From contig NC_091251.1 of the NCBI RefSeq assembly GCF_042477335.2, positions 86,257,501 through 86,321,500 on the forward strand: a stretch of 64,000 nt of DNA, written 5' to 3'. The DNA comes from Ovis canadensis. Taxonomy: Eukaryota; Chordata; Mammalia; Artiodactyla; Bovidae. The notes beneath the pieces are model-generated. The model had not been told where the DNA came from. It made no database searches and worked only from the letters and a program-made list of their open reading frames with translations. Positions 43,686 through 55,449 of this stretch are shown here, in pieces (position 1 is the stretch's first letter; every line of letters starts with the position of its first letter). The position numbers and the translations under genes were made by a program.

Positions 43686-44009
43686 ACAGTAAGAAAGTAA
43701 GAGGGCCTTGAGTAGTGAGCACAAGTTCAGTGGAGTCAACACTGCCTATAAATACTGGCTAATCGATTTTCAGACACTGGGTTGATATTATACAAAGAAG
43801 CCAGGTTTTAATTACCTTAGGAAAGACCTTCAATAATTACAAGCCAGAACTTAGAAGGAGAAGCACACTTTCAAGAAGATGGGATCTTTTTAAAGGATCT
43901 AATTTTTTTTGAAATGCAGTATAAAATTATACTATTATGTAAAATTATATGTAACAGAGCAATGTAATAGATATACAAATAAACTGTTGTTAAAAGGGGG
44001 CGGGGAGGG

Positions 44010-44225
44010 AAAGGTGGCCCAGTGGTTAAGAATCTGCTAAGGATCCTCGTTCAATCCCTTTGGCAGGGAACTGGGATCTCACATGCTGCAGGGTAACTAA
44101 GCCCAGGCGCCACAGCTACTGAGCCCACATGCCACAACTAGGGATTCGTGCGCTGCAACAACAGATCCCACGTACCACAAATAAGACTTAGTGCAGCTAA
44201 ACAAAAACAAAATGAAACAAAAAAC
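44010..44225 (+). mobile_element. CHR-type SINE
   Basis: Degraded head 'aaggtggcccagtggttaag', 'ttcaatccctttggcaggg', body 'cacatgctgcagggtaac' and an A-rich 'aaacaaaaacaaaatg' tail. Confidence 0.82.
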
Positions 44226-44327
44226 CTGCCACATCCTCTTCCACACAGAATATATCAAACTAAAAAAAAGGCAAGGAAAGAGGGGAGGTGGGGAGAATTT
44301 TTGCAGGGCACATGTTACAAATGGGTG

Positions 44328-44994
44328 AGTTAGTTCAGTCGCTCAGTCGTGTCCGACTCTCTGCGACCCCATGAATCGCAGCACGCCAGGCCTCCCTGTC
44401 CATCACCAGCTCCCGGAGTTCACTCAGACTCAAGTCCATCGAGTCGGTGATGCCATTCAGCCATCTCATCCTCTGTCGTCCCCTTCTGCCCCTCAATCCC
44501 TCCCAGCATCAAAGTCTTTTCCAACGAGTCAACTCTTTGCATGAGGTGGCCAAAGTACTAGAGTTTCAGCTTTAGCATCATTCCTTCCAAAGAAATCCCA
44601 GGGCTGATCTCTTTCAGAATGGATTGGTTGGATCTCTTGCAGTCCAAGGGACTCTCAAGAGTCTTCTCCGACACCACAGTTCAAAAGCATCAATTCTTCA
44701 ATGCTCAGGTTTCTTCACAGTCCAACTCTCGCATGCATACATGACCACTGGAAAAACCATAGCCTTGACTAGATGGGCCTTAGTCGGCAAAGTAATGTCT
44801 CTGCTTTTCAATATGCTATCTAGGTTGGTCATAACTTTTCTTCCAAGGAGTAAGCATCTCTTAATTTCATGGCTGCAATCACCATCTGCAGTGAATTTGG
44901 AGCCCCCAAAAATAAAGTCTGCCACTGTTTCCACTGTTTCCCCATGTATTTCCCATGAAGTGATGGGACCGGATGCCATGATCTTCATTTTTTG
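44328..44994 (-). mobile_element. BovB 3'-end fragment
   Basis: About 665 bp of reversed BovB, from 'agttcagtcgctcagtcgtg' to 'gatgccatgatcttc'. Flanking AATGGGT at 44320-44326 and 44995-45001 is the likely target duplication. Low divergence; many CpGs remain ('tccgactctctgcgacccc'), so it is one of the younger BovB copies here. Confidence 0.9.
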
Positions 44995-45001
44995 AATGGG
45001 T

Positions 45002-45868
45002 AATGAGGCAAAAATTCAATAAAGAGCATGTTCTTCATAGACAAATAGGTCAAAAATGACTGTATGTAGTTTTGAGGTGTTAGGAATTGGCTCTGGGTAC
45101 CTGAGACTTCTGCTTAAGCTCCAGGGAGTTTAAGGAGAGGCTCTTCTCCCATTTGTAGGATCACTGGTGCCCAATGTGAGTGAGCATCTTTTCTTCAGCT
45201 TTCTTACTATATCACAGCTGGCCAATAGACCACAATATCCTTCAAAGACTTTCAGTTGATTCTAACCCCTAGAAAGAGTTTGGCAGTACAGAATCTAGGT
45301 CAAGCCCACCAAGTAGATTAGTAACTTAATAACTATGTGTCTTATTTAAGAAGAAAGTGCCATTATAATACAATAACTCAAGTGTGCAACCAAGTTACCT
45401 TGTTAAACAAATGGCTAGGTTTAGGCTCCCAAGGTTTTTTGATTTGGTAAGTCTGAGATGGGGCCTGGGACTTTGCATTTATAATAAGTTGCCAGGTGAT
45501 GTGGAAACTACTGGTCAGGGTATTGCACACTGAGAAATCACTGTTCCAGGTGGTTTAGCTAACCCCCTTGATGTAGTTCCCTCATGTCTCTCTGTTTGAC
45601 AAATATGAGATAAAAGCTAGACTAATGGTACTAAAACTTACTGCTTAAAATCAGGTGCTACAAAGTCATTTGACGGATAGCCTTAGCTTTAGGTTTTACA
45701 TTGATTCAGATGTAGTCTAATCTTAGATTTAATGTAGATTTTAAAACTATATCTAATAAAATCAGTTCTAGCATGTAGTACCTAACAATTGCACAAATCA
45801 AAAAACTTCAGAAATATACTTAATGCCTCATTCTTTACTCCCCACCAACTCACTATAATTTGACCACT
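45002..45868. other. Single-copy DNA with one DNA-transposon relic
   Basis: 45425-45550 ('ttgccaggtgatgtggaaac', 'actgagaaatcactgttcc') resembles a common old hAT-type MITE in mammals; the subfamily is uncertain. The rest is unassigned and non-coding. Confidence 0.4.
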
Positions 45869-45879
45869 AACCTTATCAC

Positions 45880-46148
45880 CAGAGAAGGCAATGGCACCCC
45901 ACTCCAATACTCTTGCCTGGAAAATCCCATGGACGGAGGAGCCTGGTAGGCTGCAGTCCATGGGGTTGCTGGACGCGACTCAGTGACTTCACTTTCACTT
46001 TTCACTTTCATGCATTGGAGAAGGAAATGGCAACCCACTCCAGTGTTCTTGCCTGGAGAATCCCAGAGACGGCGGAGCCTGGTGGGCTGCCGTCTATGGG
46101 GTCGCACAGGGTCGGACACGACTGAAGCGACTTAGCAGCAGCAGCAGC
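45880..46148 (+). mobile_element. Bov-A2 dimeric SINE
   Basis: Complete dimer starting 'cagagaaggcaatggcacccc', with the linker 'ttcacttttcactttcatgc' and an (AGC)n end. A perfect 11-bp duplication, AACCTTATCAC, lies at 45869-45879 and 46149-46159. Low divergence. Confidence 0.93.
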
Positions 46149-46369
46149 AACCTTATCACATATATTATTTAATTTGCTTTCTTAAATGTTAAACAAGAAG
46201 CCCATGGGTTTTCTTTACCCTCATCCTGACTCCTTCCACTAGCATTTGACACTGTGGATCTCTTTGTTTTTCTGGGAATACTCTCCTCCCTTTTTAGTGT
46301 CCTTTTCATTGATTTCTCATCTTCCACCCCTTCTCTCCTATCAGTAATTGATTGTAGCACTCCTATCAA

Positions 46370-46579
46370 GGACTTTCCTCATAGCTCAGTTGGTAAAGAA
46401 TCTGCCTGCAATGCAAGAGACCCAGGTTCAATTCCTGGGTTGGGAAGATCCCTTGGAGAAGGGAATGGCTACCCACTCCAGTATTCTTGCCTGGAGAATC
46501 CCACGGGCAGAGGAGCCTGGCAGGCTACAGTCCATGGGGTCCCAAAGAGTTGGACGTGACTTAGCGACTAAACCAACCA
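46370..46579 (+). mobile_element. Bov-tA SINE
   Basis: 'gactttcctcatagctcag' head, 'gttcaattcctgggttggga', 'gaatcccacgggcagagg', tail 'ctaaaccaaccaa'. A perfect 11-bp duplication, ACTCCTATCAA, lies at 46359-46369 and 46580-46590. Confidence 0.93.
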
Positions 46580-46590
46580 ACTCCTATCAA

Positions 46591-47269
46591 AAGAATTTGA
46601 ATAATTCTTCACAACACAGCCCATAAACACTCTTAGTTGATTGGTTTTTGTCCTTGAGGTGAAACATGTTGTGAAGACTCCCTCCAGAAGCAGACTTTAA
46701 CCTCTAATTTTCTTAAATTATACATATTTGTTTACTTCAATATACCAAGTTATTGAATATAAAATGAATACAAATACCAATAAATAGCTTCAGTATTGGA
46801 CTTTTTAAAAAAACATTTTAATAAATACTAATACCAATAAATATCTTTAGTATTGGACTTTTTAACATTTTAGTAGAATTTGTTGAAGACCTGTACAGGC
46901 AGGGAGCCAACAGAGATGAATAAGGTGATGAGATGACAAAAGATCAAACTGAAAATTATTTGCAGAGGTAATCGTAAGGGTCTCATTCTATCTTCTTTTA
47001 ATCCCATGCTGATTTCTGAGTTAAAAGAGAATGTTAAATCTAACTAGACTGGGACGGAGAATACAATCTTGATGATAAAGCAGAAACTTTCTCTCTGAAT
47101 CTGAGCTACTAAAAGAAACAAGCTTTCTTTATGTTTGAAAATTACTTTGTGTACAGGGGCACTTTAAATCGCAGTGGGAAAAGGAAATAGAAATGCTGTC
47201 AGGAAAAAGGACAGGATATAGTCTTATTTATTCATTTCTTGTTGGCTCCCTGCCTATTCACAGTCACAT
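46591..47269. other. Single-copy DNA with a two-copy tandem repeat
   Basis: A 57-bp unit ('aataccaataaatagcttcagt' onward) at 46773-46829 is repeated with changes at 46830-46880. Otherwise there are no recognised elements and no open frame. Confidence 0.6.
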
Positions 47270-47535
47270 GCAATGACAAAAAAATATAGACACATGCAAG
47301 AATCTTTAGAATAGCATTGTTACAGCAAAAAACAATCTGAAAGTCCATTAAAAGGGCAGTCTTTAAGTAAATTGTGATAGATTTATGTAATTATAACATG
47401 CAGCAGTATAATTTTAAAAGGCAGATCCATTCAGTCATTCATAGGACCAGTATTAAGTCTCTACTAATCCTAGGTGCTGAGAATAATGCAGAGAATATGA
47501 TAGAGGGTCTCTGCCCTCATGGAGTTTCCAGGCTA
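47270..47535 (+). mobile_element. Old L1M and mammalian repeat relics
   Basis: 47300-47425 has 'gaatagcattgttacagc' and 'aagtaaattgtgatagattt', an old L1 ORF2/3' block. 47430-47530 has 'cattcagtcattcatagg' and 'ctctgccctcatggagtttcc', another common old repeat. Confidence 0.5.
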
Positions 47536-47539
47536 CTGA

Positions 47540-47735
47540 ATTTTTTTTTTTTTTTTGCAAATTATATACCATATAGGTTATTACAAGATATTGAATATAA
47601 TTTCCTGTGCTATACAGTAAATCCTTGTTGCTTCTTTATTTTCAGTATAATAGTTTATATCTGTTAATATCATACTCCTAATTTGTCCCTCTCTTTCTCT
47701 CTATCCCATTTTGTAACCATAAGTTTGCTTTCTGT
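47540..47735 (-). mobile_element. Artiodactyl L1 3' end
   Basis: The T-run at 47541-47557 is the reversed poly(A). Then come 'ataggttattacaagatattg', 'ctgtgctatacagtaaatcc' and 'gtaaccataagtttgctttc'. Similar in family to the copy at 26920. Confidence 0.85.
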
Positions 47736-47812
47736 ACAGAAATAAACTCTCACAAAATGGACACATGTTTTTAATTCTCTTGAGTAAATACCCAAGAGTG
47801 AAATTACAGGAC

Positions 47813-49412
47813 CTTATAGAATACACAGAAGAACTGTACAAAAAAGAGCTTCACGACCAAGATAATCATGATGGTGTGATCACTCATCTAGAGCCAGACA
47901 TCCTGGAATGTGAAGTCAAGTGGGCCTTAGAAAGCATCACTACGAACAAAGCTAGTGGAGGTGATGGAATTCCAGTTGAGCTATTTCAAATCCTGAAAGA
48001 TGATGCTGTGAAAGTGCTGCACTCAATATGCCAGCAAATTTGGAAAACTCAGCAGTGGCCACAGGACTAGAAAAGGTCAGTTTTCATTCCAATCCCTAAG
48101 AAAGGCAATGCCAAAGAATGTTCAAACTGCCACACAATTGCACTCATCTCACATGTTAGTAAAGTAATGCTCAAAATTCTCCAAACCAGGCTTCAGCAGT
48201 ACGTGAACCATGAACTTCTTGATATTCAAGCAGGTTTTAGAAAAGGCAGAGGAACTAGAGATCAAATTGCCAACATCCGCTGGATCATGGAAAAAGCAAG
48301 AGAGTTCCAGAAAAACATCTATTTCTGCTTTATTGACTATGCCAAAGCCTGTGTGGATCACAATCAATTGTGGAAAATTCTGAAAGAAATGGGAATCCCA
48401 GACCACCTGACATGCCTCTTGAGAAACCTATATGCAGGTCAGAAAGCAACAGTTAGAACTGGACATGGAACAACAGACTGGTTCCAAATAGGAAAAGGAG
48501 TACGTCAAGGCTTATACCATCATCCTGCTTATTTAACTTCTATGCAGAGTACATCATGAGAAACACTGGGCTGGAAGAAGCACAAGCTGGAATCAAGATT
48601 GCCGGGAGAAATATCAATAACCTCAGATATGCAGATGACACTACCCTTATGGCAGAAAGTGAAGAGGAACTAAAAAGCCTCTTGATGAAAGTGAAAGAAG
48701 AGAGTGAAAATGTTGGCTTAAAGCTCAACATTCAGAAAACGAAGATCATGGCATCTGGTCCTATCACTTCGTGGGAAATCGATGGGGAAACAGTGGAAAC
48801 AGTATCAGACTTAATTTTGGGGGCTCCAAAATCACTGCAGATGGTGACTGCAGCCATGAAATTAAAAGACGCTTACTCCTTGGACGTAAGTTATGACCAA
48901 CCTAGATAGCATATTCAAAAGCAGAGACATTACTTTGCCAACAAAGGTCCGTCTAGTCAAGGCTATGGTTTTTCCAGTGGTCATGTATGGATGTGAGAGT
49001 TGGACTGTGAAGAAACCTTAGTGTCGAAGAATTGATGCTTTTGAACTATGGAGCTGGAGAAGACTCTTGTGAGTCCCTTGGACTGCAAGGAGATCCAACC
49101 AGTCCATTCTAAAGGAGATCAGCCCTCGGATTTCTTTGGAAGGAATGATGCTAAAGCTGAAACTCCAGTACTTTGGCCACCTCATGCGAAGAGTTGACTG
49201 ATTGGAGAAGACTCTGATGCTGGGAGGGATTGGGGGCAGGAGGAGAAAGGGACAACAGAGGATGAGATGGCTAGATGGCATCACTGACTCGATGGACATG
49301 AATCTGAGTGAACTCCAGGAGTTGGTGATGGACAGGGAGGCCTGGCATGCTGCAATTCATGGGGTTGCAAAGAGCCAGACACGACTGAGCGACTGAACTG
49401 AACTGAACTGAT
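47813..49412 (+). mobile_element. BovB covering reverse transcriptase to 3' tail
   Basis: Begins 'tatagaatacacagaagaac' and ends 'gaactgaactgaactgat'. Reverse transcriptase is open to 48070, where a TAG replaces Trp in 'QWPQDW'. The frame is open again 48167-48559 after a shift, with a deletion in the 'AKAFDCVDH' block. YADD near 48629 is intact. The C-terminal frame has a stop after 'VKKP' near 49018. Confidence 0.9.
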
Positions 49413-49947
49413 AATAACTCTGCTTATATTTTGAAGAAGTGCCAAACTGTTTTCCAAAGTCACTGCACCATTTTATATTCCCATCAGCAATGTTTGAGAA
49501 CTCCAATTTCTCCATATCCTGGCCAGTACTTGCTACCATGCATCTCTTTTTATTATAGTCATCCTAGTGTGTGAAATGATATCTCATTGTGGTTTTGATT
49601 TGCTGTTCTCTGGTGACAGATGATGTTGAGCATCTTTTCATGTGCTTCTAGGTCACTTGTATATCTTCTTTGGAGAAATGTCATTCAAATCCTTTGCCTA
49701 TTTTAAAACTTGGGCTCTTAATCTTTGTTTATTAAGTTACAAGATGGCTACATAATCTAGATGCTTGATCCTTATCAGATATATCACACAAATATTTTCA
49801 TTCCATTCTGCAGATTGTCTTTTTTTCTTTTTTGATGGTATATCCTTTGAGGCATAAAAGTTTTTGGTTTTGATGAAGTCCATTTTATCTTTTTTCTTTA
49901 ATTGTTTGTGCTTTTGGTGTCATATATAAGAAATTATTGCCTAATCC

Positions 49948-50582
49948 TTTAGGTATATACCCTGAGAAGACCAAAATTGAAAAAGACACATGTACCCCAA
50001 TGTTCATTGCAGCACTATTTACAATAGCTAGAACATGGAAGCAACCTAGATGTCCATCGACAGATGAATGGATAAAGAAGCTGTGGAATACAATGGAATA
50101 TTACTGAACCATAAAAAGAAATGCATTTGAGTCATTTCTAATGAGGTGGATGAACCTAGAACCAATTATACAGAGTGAAGTAAGTCAGGAAGAGAAAAAC
50201 GTCATACTAACACATACATATGGAATCTAGAAAGATGGTACTGATGAAATTATGTTGCGGGGCAGCAATGGAGACACACAGAGAACAGACTTAATGACAC
50301 AGGGTAGGGGGAGGAAGGAGAGGGTGGGATGCATGGAGAGAGTACCATGGAAACTTATATTACCATATGTAAAATAGATAGCCAATGGGAATTTGCTGTA
50401 TGACTCAGGGAACTCAAACCAGGGCTCTGTAACAACCTAGAGGGGTGGGATGAGGAGGGAGATAGGAGGGAGGTTCAAGAGGAAGGGGACATATGTGTAC
50501 CTATGGCTGATTCATGTTGTTTGGCTGAAACCAGTACAATTCTGTAAAACAATTATCCTTCAATTAAAAAATAAATTTAAAC
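49948..50582 (+). mobile_element. 5'-truncated ruminant L1
   Basis: About 635 bp: end of ORF2 ('tacaatagctagaacatgg', 'atgaatggataaagaagctg'), 3' UTR and A-rich tail. A perfect 20-bp target duplication, AAGAAATTATTGCCTAATCC, lies at 49928-49947 and 50583-50602 inside the older L1M. Confidence 0.95.
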
Positions 50583-50699
50583 AAGAAATTATTGCCTAAT
50601 CCAAAGTCACAAATATTTATTTTTTGTCTCTATGTTTCCAAGAATTTTATATTTTTAACTCTTAATTTGATCCATTTTGAGTTAATATTTATAAGCCTA

Positions 50700-50930
50700 T
50701 TTTTTTAACTTGAGATTTTTTTTTTGAGCAGTTTGAATTTACAGAAAAACTGGAGGAAAAATACCCATATGCCCTATAGTTCCCTACCCAACTTCGATTA
50801 ATTTTTGCATCAGTGTGATCTATTTGTTACAGTTGACAAGCCAACAGTGATACATTATTATGAACAAAAACTTCATAGTTTACATTAGAGCCCACTCTTT
50901 GTGTTGTACATCAAAGTACATAATTTTAAT
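50700..50930 (-). mobile_element. Old L1M 3' end
   Basis: T-rich reversed tail near 50700-50725, then 'gtgatctatttgttacagttg', 'gtgatacattattatg' and 'tagtttacattagagcccac', a reversed L1M 3' UTR. The same 3' UTR family recurs in forward orientation 240 bp away. Confidence 0.7.
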
Positions 50931-50959
50931 ATAAAATTGCATATTAATATGTGAAAGAA

Positions 50960-51385
50960 GCTAATCTGAAAAGTCTATTATTGTATGATTCCAACTATAT
51001 GACATTCTGGAAAAGACAAAACTGTGGGGAAAGTGAAAAGATCAGTGGTTGCCAAAGCTTTAGGGGAAGGTATAGGTGGAGCAAGGGGATTTTTAGGGCA
51101 ATGAAATTATTTTGTATGATGCTCTAATTGTGGATATACGTCAAGTCCATAGGGTATACAACACAAAGAGTGAACCCTAATGTAAACTATGGGCTTTGGT
51201 TAATAATGATGTATCAGTGTTTCCTCTGTTGTAACAAATGTCCTGCACAGGTGCAGGATGTTGATGGTGGTGGAGGCTGTGAGCTGCAGGTGGTAGAATG
51301 TCAGAACTCTATACTTTTCACTCAATTTTCCTATAAAATTAAAGCTGCCCTTAAGAAGTCTATTGTATTTTTAATGAAACATTGA
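50960..51385 (+). mobile_element. Old L1M 3' end
   Basis: Forward L1M 3' UTR: 'gtgaaaagatcagtggttgcc', 'tttttagggcaatgaaatta', 'gtgaaccctaatgtaaac', ending near 'aagaagtctattgtatttt'. Positions 51154-51239 pair with 50822-50910 as an inverted repeat. Confidence 0.75.
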
Positions 51386-51399
51386 TAATTTAACTATCC

Positions 51400-51850
51400 A
51401 TTCTAGAGGAATAAATATATCAATTGTGGTATAGTTAAGAATACTGGAGTGGGTAGCCAGTCCCTTCTCCAGTGCATCTTCTTGACCCAAGAATCAAACC
51501 AGGGTCTCCTGCATTGCAGGCAGATTCTTTACCAACTGAGCTATCAGGAAAGCCCCTAAATACCATACAGTAGGTAATGAATTAAATCTATAAATTATAA
51601 ACATGGATATATTTTAAAAATGTAATGCTGAATCAAAGAAGAGCAACTGTTGAATGATACCATTGATGTACATTTAAAATAACATAAAATATTGTACATT
51701 TGGTTACAGATGTACAAGTAAGTGCATGAAAGTAAAAAAATGAACTGGAAGGACTCATTACAATCATTGCCTCTGCAAATCATGAGATGGGAATATGGCA
51801 ATAATTAAAAGATGTTTTCACTTCATCTGTAACATTTTATGTGTTTAAAA
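51400..51850 (+). mobile_element. Old L1-type fragment split by Bov-tA
   Basis: Flanks of the SINE read 'attgtggtatagtt' and 'aaataccatacagtaggtaat', followed by 'gtaatgctgaatcaaagaag' and 'ttggttacagatgtac', the pattern of old L1M or HAL1 3' regions. Confidence 0.5.
51448..51556 (-). mobile_element. Bov-tA SINE, truncated
   Basis: Plus-strand 'gaatactggagtgggtagcc', 'cttgacccaagaatcaaacc', 'cattgcaggcagattcttta' and 'agctatcaggaaagccc' form a reversed head plus part of the body. The Bov-A end is missing. Confidence 0.87.
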
Positions 51851-51948
51851 ATAGACTGAATTACTAATCATCAGTTCATTTCAGTTCAGTCAGTGAAATG
51901 CAAATCAAAATTATAATGAAATATCATCTCACAAATAGTGACTCAAAA

Positions 51949-52149
51949 GTCTTCCCTAGTGGCTCAGACGGTGAAGAGTCTGCCTGCAATGCAGGAGACC
52001 CTGGTTTGATTCCTTCATCGGGAAGATCTCCTGGAGAAGGGAATGGCAACACACTCCAGTATTCTTGCCTGGAAAATCCCATGGACAGAAGACGCTAGTG
52101 GGCCCCAATCCATGGAGTAGCAGAGTGGGACACGACTGAGCGACTAATC
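51949..52149 (+). mobile_element. Bov-tA SINE
   Basis: 'tcttccctagtggctcagacgg', 'tttgattccttcatcggga', 'tattcttgcctggaaaatcc', tail 'acacgactgagcgactaat'. Full length. Confidence 0.9.
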
Positions 52150-52312
52150 CATCACCTCACACCTGTTAGAATCGCTATTATCAAAAAGACAAAGATGTAC
52201 AGAAAAGAGGATCTTTGTACAATGTTGGTGGGCATGTAAATTGGGTAAATTTACATTGTAGTAATTTGTAAATTGTAATAGCCACTACAGAAAAAAGTAT
52301 GTTAGTTGTACA

Positions 52313-52430
52313 AAGGGCTTTCCTGGTGGCTCAGATGGTAAAGAATCTGCCTGCACAGTAGGAGACCCAGGTTCAATCCCTGAGTCAGAAAGATCCCCTG
52401 GAGAAGGAACTGGCAACCCACTCCAGTTGT
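52313..52430 (+). mobile_element. Bov-tA SINE, 3'-truncated
   Basis: 'gggctttcctggtggctcag', 'ttcaatccctgagtcaga', then it stops within 'gcaacccactccagtt'. It lacks most of the Bov-A body. Confidence 0.88.
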
Positions 52431-53060
52431 TCAAAAGTTTTAAAAAGGAGTACTATGTGATCTAGCAGTTCTGTGTCGGATATTTATCTGAAGAAAACAA
52501 AAACATTTACTTGAAAAGGTGTCTGCACTTCCATGTTCACTGTAGCATTATTTGTAAGTCAAGACATGAAGCAGCTTAAGAGCCCATCAGTGGATGAATG
52601 GATAAAGAAAATGTGGTGTGTGTATATATACACACAATGAAATATTATCAATATTACCCATATAAAAGTGAAATGTTGCCAGTTGCAACAACATGCTTGG
52701 AGCTAAAAGGCATTATGCTAAGTGAAACAAAAGAACCTCTTAAATACAGAGAAAAGATTGGTGGTTGCCAGAGGCAGAGAGTGAAGAGTGAGCAAAATGG
52801 GTGAAGGGGACGAAAGATACAAACTTCCAGTTATAAAATAAATAGGTCATGGGACGTAATGTGCAGTATAGTGGCAGTGGTTAATAATACTGTATTATAT
52901 ACTTGAAAGGTGCTGAGAGTAAATCTTAAAAGATATTATCATAAGAAAAAAATTGTGACTGTGTAGTGATGGATGTTAACTAGGCATATTGGGGTGATCC
53001 TTCCATAATATATACATATATCAAATCAAGTGTACACACAAAACTAATACAATGGGAACA

Positions 53061-53504
53061 CAGATATTATATTAACTTTTCTATAACTCTTAAATCCTAA
53101 AGTAAAACAGGGAATAGGTGGTGAGAAAGTAGAGACAGAATATACAGTCAGTTTTTAAGAAGTAGAGAACAGAGACATGGGACAGCACGTTTGTGCATGC
53201 TCTTGGCAGAGATTTAATAGTAGTCAGGAAAATGTTCGTGTTTCAGGATGAAAAAGATAACCCTAGGAGAGAAATTCTATATGAATTCCAACATATGTCA
53301 TTAATTGGAAGGAAAAGGGGAGCAATTTTCAGAACAATATGTACAACATCCTGTTTTTCATAGAAACTCCAACCTTTATAAAATGCTATTATGAAAAAAA
53401 ACACAATTTTATATTTCATTGTATGTGAATGTATACATACAAAGGAAAAAAACCCTCCAAATGGCAACAGTGATTATTCCTGGGAGGAGAATGCAGTTGT
53501 TATC
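53061..53504. other. AT-rich DNA with an old L1 relic
   Basis: 53390-53490 ('tttatatttcattgtatgtg', 'gcaacagtgattattcctgg') resembles an old L1 3' region. The remainder is unassigned and non-coding. Confidence 0.4.
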
Positions 53505-53683
53505 ATGACGCTAATGGTAAGGAATTTGCCTATGATGCATGAGATGCTAGTTTGATCCCTGGATTGGGAAGATCCCCTTAAGAAGGAAATAGCAACCCAC
53601 GCCAGTATTCTCACTGGAAAGTCCCATGGACAGAGGAGCCTTGTGGTCTAGTCCATAAGGTCATAAAGAATTGGACATGCCTG
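53505..53683 (+). mobile_element. Bov-tA SINE, diverged
   Basis: Degraded head ('gacgctaatggtaaggaatttg'), 'tttgatccctggattggga', 'ggaaagtcccatggacagagg', tail 'gacatgcctgagca'. It ends next to a BovB start. Confidence 0.82.
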
Positions 53684-53689
53684 AGCACA

Positions 53690-54478
53690 TAACCTCAGAT
53701 ATGCAGATGACACCACCCTTATGGCAGAAAGTAAAGAGGAACAAAAAAGCCTCTTGATGAAAGTGAAAAAGGAGAGTGAAAAAGTTGGCTTAAAGCTCAA
53801 CGTTCAGAAAATGATCATGGCATCTGGTCCCATCACTTCATGGAAAATACATGGGGAAACAGTGGAAACAGTGTCAGACTTTATTTTGGGGGGCTCCAAG
53901 ATCACTGCAGATGGTGATTGCAGACATGAAATTAAAAGATGCTTACTCCTTGGAAGGAAAGTTATGACCAACCTAGATAACATATTGAAAAGCAGAGACA
54001 TTTACTTTGCCAACAAAGGTCCGTCTAGTCAGGGCTATGGTTTTTTCTGTGGTCATGTATGGATGTGAGAGTTGGACTGTGAAGGAAGCTGAGTGCTGAA
54101 GAATTGATGCTTTTGAACTGTGGTGTTGGAGAAGGCTCTTGAGAGTCCCTTGGACTGCAAGGAGGTCAACCAGTCCATCCTAAGGGAGATCAGTCCTGGA
54201 TGTTCATTGGAAGGACTGATGCTGAAACTGAAACTCCAGTACTTTGGCCACCTCATGCAAAGAGTTGACTCATTGGAAAAGACCCTGATGCGGGAGGGAT
54301 TGGGGGCAGGAGGAGAAGGGGACGACAGAGGATGAGATGGCTGGATGGCATTACCGACTTGATGCACATGAGTTTGAACTCTGGGAGTTGGTGATGGACA
54401 GGGAGGCTTGGCGTGCTGCGATTCATGCAGTCGCAAAGAGTCGGACACGATTGAGCGACTGAACTGAGCTGAACTGAG
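53690..54478 (+). mobile_element. BovB 3' portion
   Basis: Starts exactly at the YADD region ('acctcagatatgcagatgac') and ends 'gaactgagctgaactga'. Open 53721-54068, then shifted by an extra T near 54001. It covers the reverse transcriptase end and the C-terminal domain. Confidence 0.9.
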
Positions 54479-55449
54479 CACATTACATTGCATCACATTA
54501 TAACGATCAAGATAGGACTTCTGCTTTTCTTGTATTTGAGGTTGTTTTTACAACACGAATGTATCCATATATATCTCATGTAACTTTTTTGTGGCAAGTA
54601 ACTTCTCATTTCTGTGAAAAAATTTCACTGTAAGAGAACAGCTGACAGACGTTTGTTAATCTTGTTTTCTAACATAACTTTTGAAATATTTTTAAAAATG
54701 CCTTACGGCAGTGAGCACTGTTAAATTTTAGAAATGTTCTAATGAACAAAGGTAGTGTTTTATGTTCTGCTTACTCTATTTTTAAAAATTTAAATTGATA
54801 ATGCACTCTGCAAATTTTAAATGGCTTGAATTTATTACAAGGGTCTTATTTTCTAAGGTTCTATGCTTATAATGAGCTCTATGCTTGTAATGAGGTAGTC
54901 TTTACATTAAAAAAAAATTCTCGTTTTTTGTTTCAGTTCTTATTGAGCATCCCAGAGGGAATTTTCTTTTTCTTTCTCTTTTTCATTTACATGTTCATCT
55001 TGATAGCTAGCAAAATATGTTGAATGAATTATGGAACTACATAGCTAATTTGGCGTCTACCCTGTCCCTGCCTCCAACCCACCCCACTTTACTTTTTAAA
55101 CAAAGAACTATCTTGTTTAGGTGATTTCAGTTTAGAACTATTTGGATAGTAGGTTGAATTGGGTAATACCTAGCAGTCACTTTAAACCTTGTGATTCAAA
55201 CAAAAATTATGACTGAGACTTACAACCTCCTATTATGGCAATTCTAAAGCTATTAACTCATTGTTTCTCTTTGGAGAAACTTAAAACTTTCTTAGAGGGG
55301 TGTCTACAAACCATTTACAGACAGGATAAGAATAGGCTCCTTCAACTGTATTCCCTCAGTCAAAAGGGGTTAATTTTTCTTCTGTTAAATTTCAGTACCC
55401 TAATAATAACAGTATAACTATTTCCTTTGTTTTTGCATGCTTGGTCTGT
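54479..55449. other. AT-rich single-copy DNA
   Basis: A small tandem duplication 'ctatgcttataatgag / ctctatgcttgtaatgag' occurs at 54861-54895. An acceptor-like 'cgttttttgtttcag' ends at 54936, followed by an open hydrophobic stretch to 55023 without a good donor. I do not call it an exon. Confidence 0.4.

Larger units (their letters stand above)
47750..50699 (-). mobile_element. Old L1M host element with nested BovB and L1
   Basis: Reverse-strand L1 sequence occurs at 47750-47812, 49413-49947 and 50603-50699 in continuous element order ('atttgctgttctctggtgac', 'tttggagaaatgtcattc', 'gcctaatccaaagtcac'). It is interrupted first by a forward BovB and then by a forward, younger L1. No frame of useful length remains. 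Confidence 0.8.
51896..53060 (+). mobile_element. Old L1M fragment split by two Bov-tA copies
   Basis: Ordered L1 blocks: 'aatgcaaatcaaaattataatg' (51897), 'cctcacacctgttagaatcg' (52154), 'gtagcattatttgtaag' (52541), 'ggatgaatggataaagaaaa' and the 3' UTR 'agtggttaataatactgtat' (52875). Two SINEs interrupt it at 51949 and 52313. No open frame. Confidence 0.75.

Noticed and set aside
54826-55023. Hydrophobic frame after a good acceptor-like tract
   Set aside because: Low-complexity T-rich DNA gives Phe/Leu/Ile by composition alone, and no donor or conserved motif follows.
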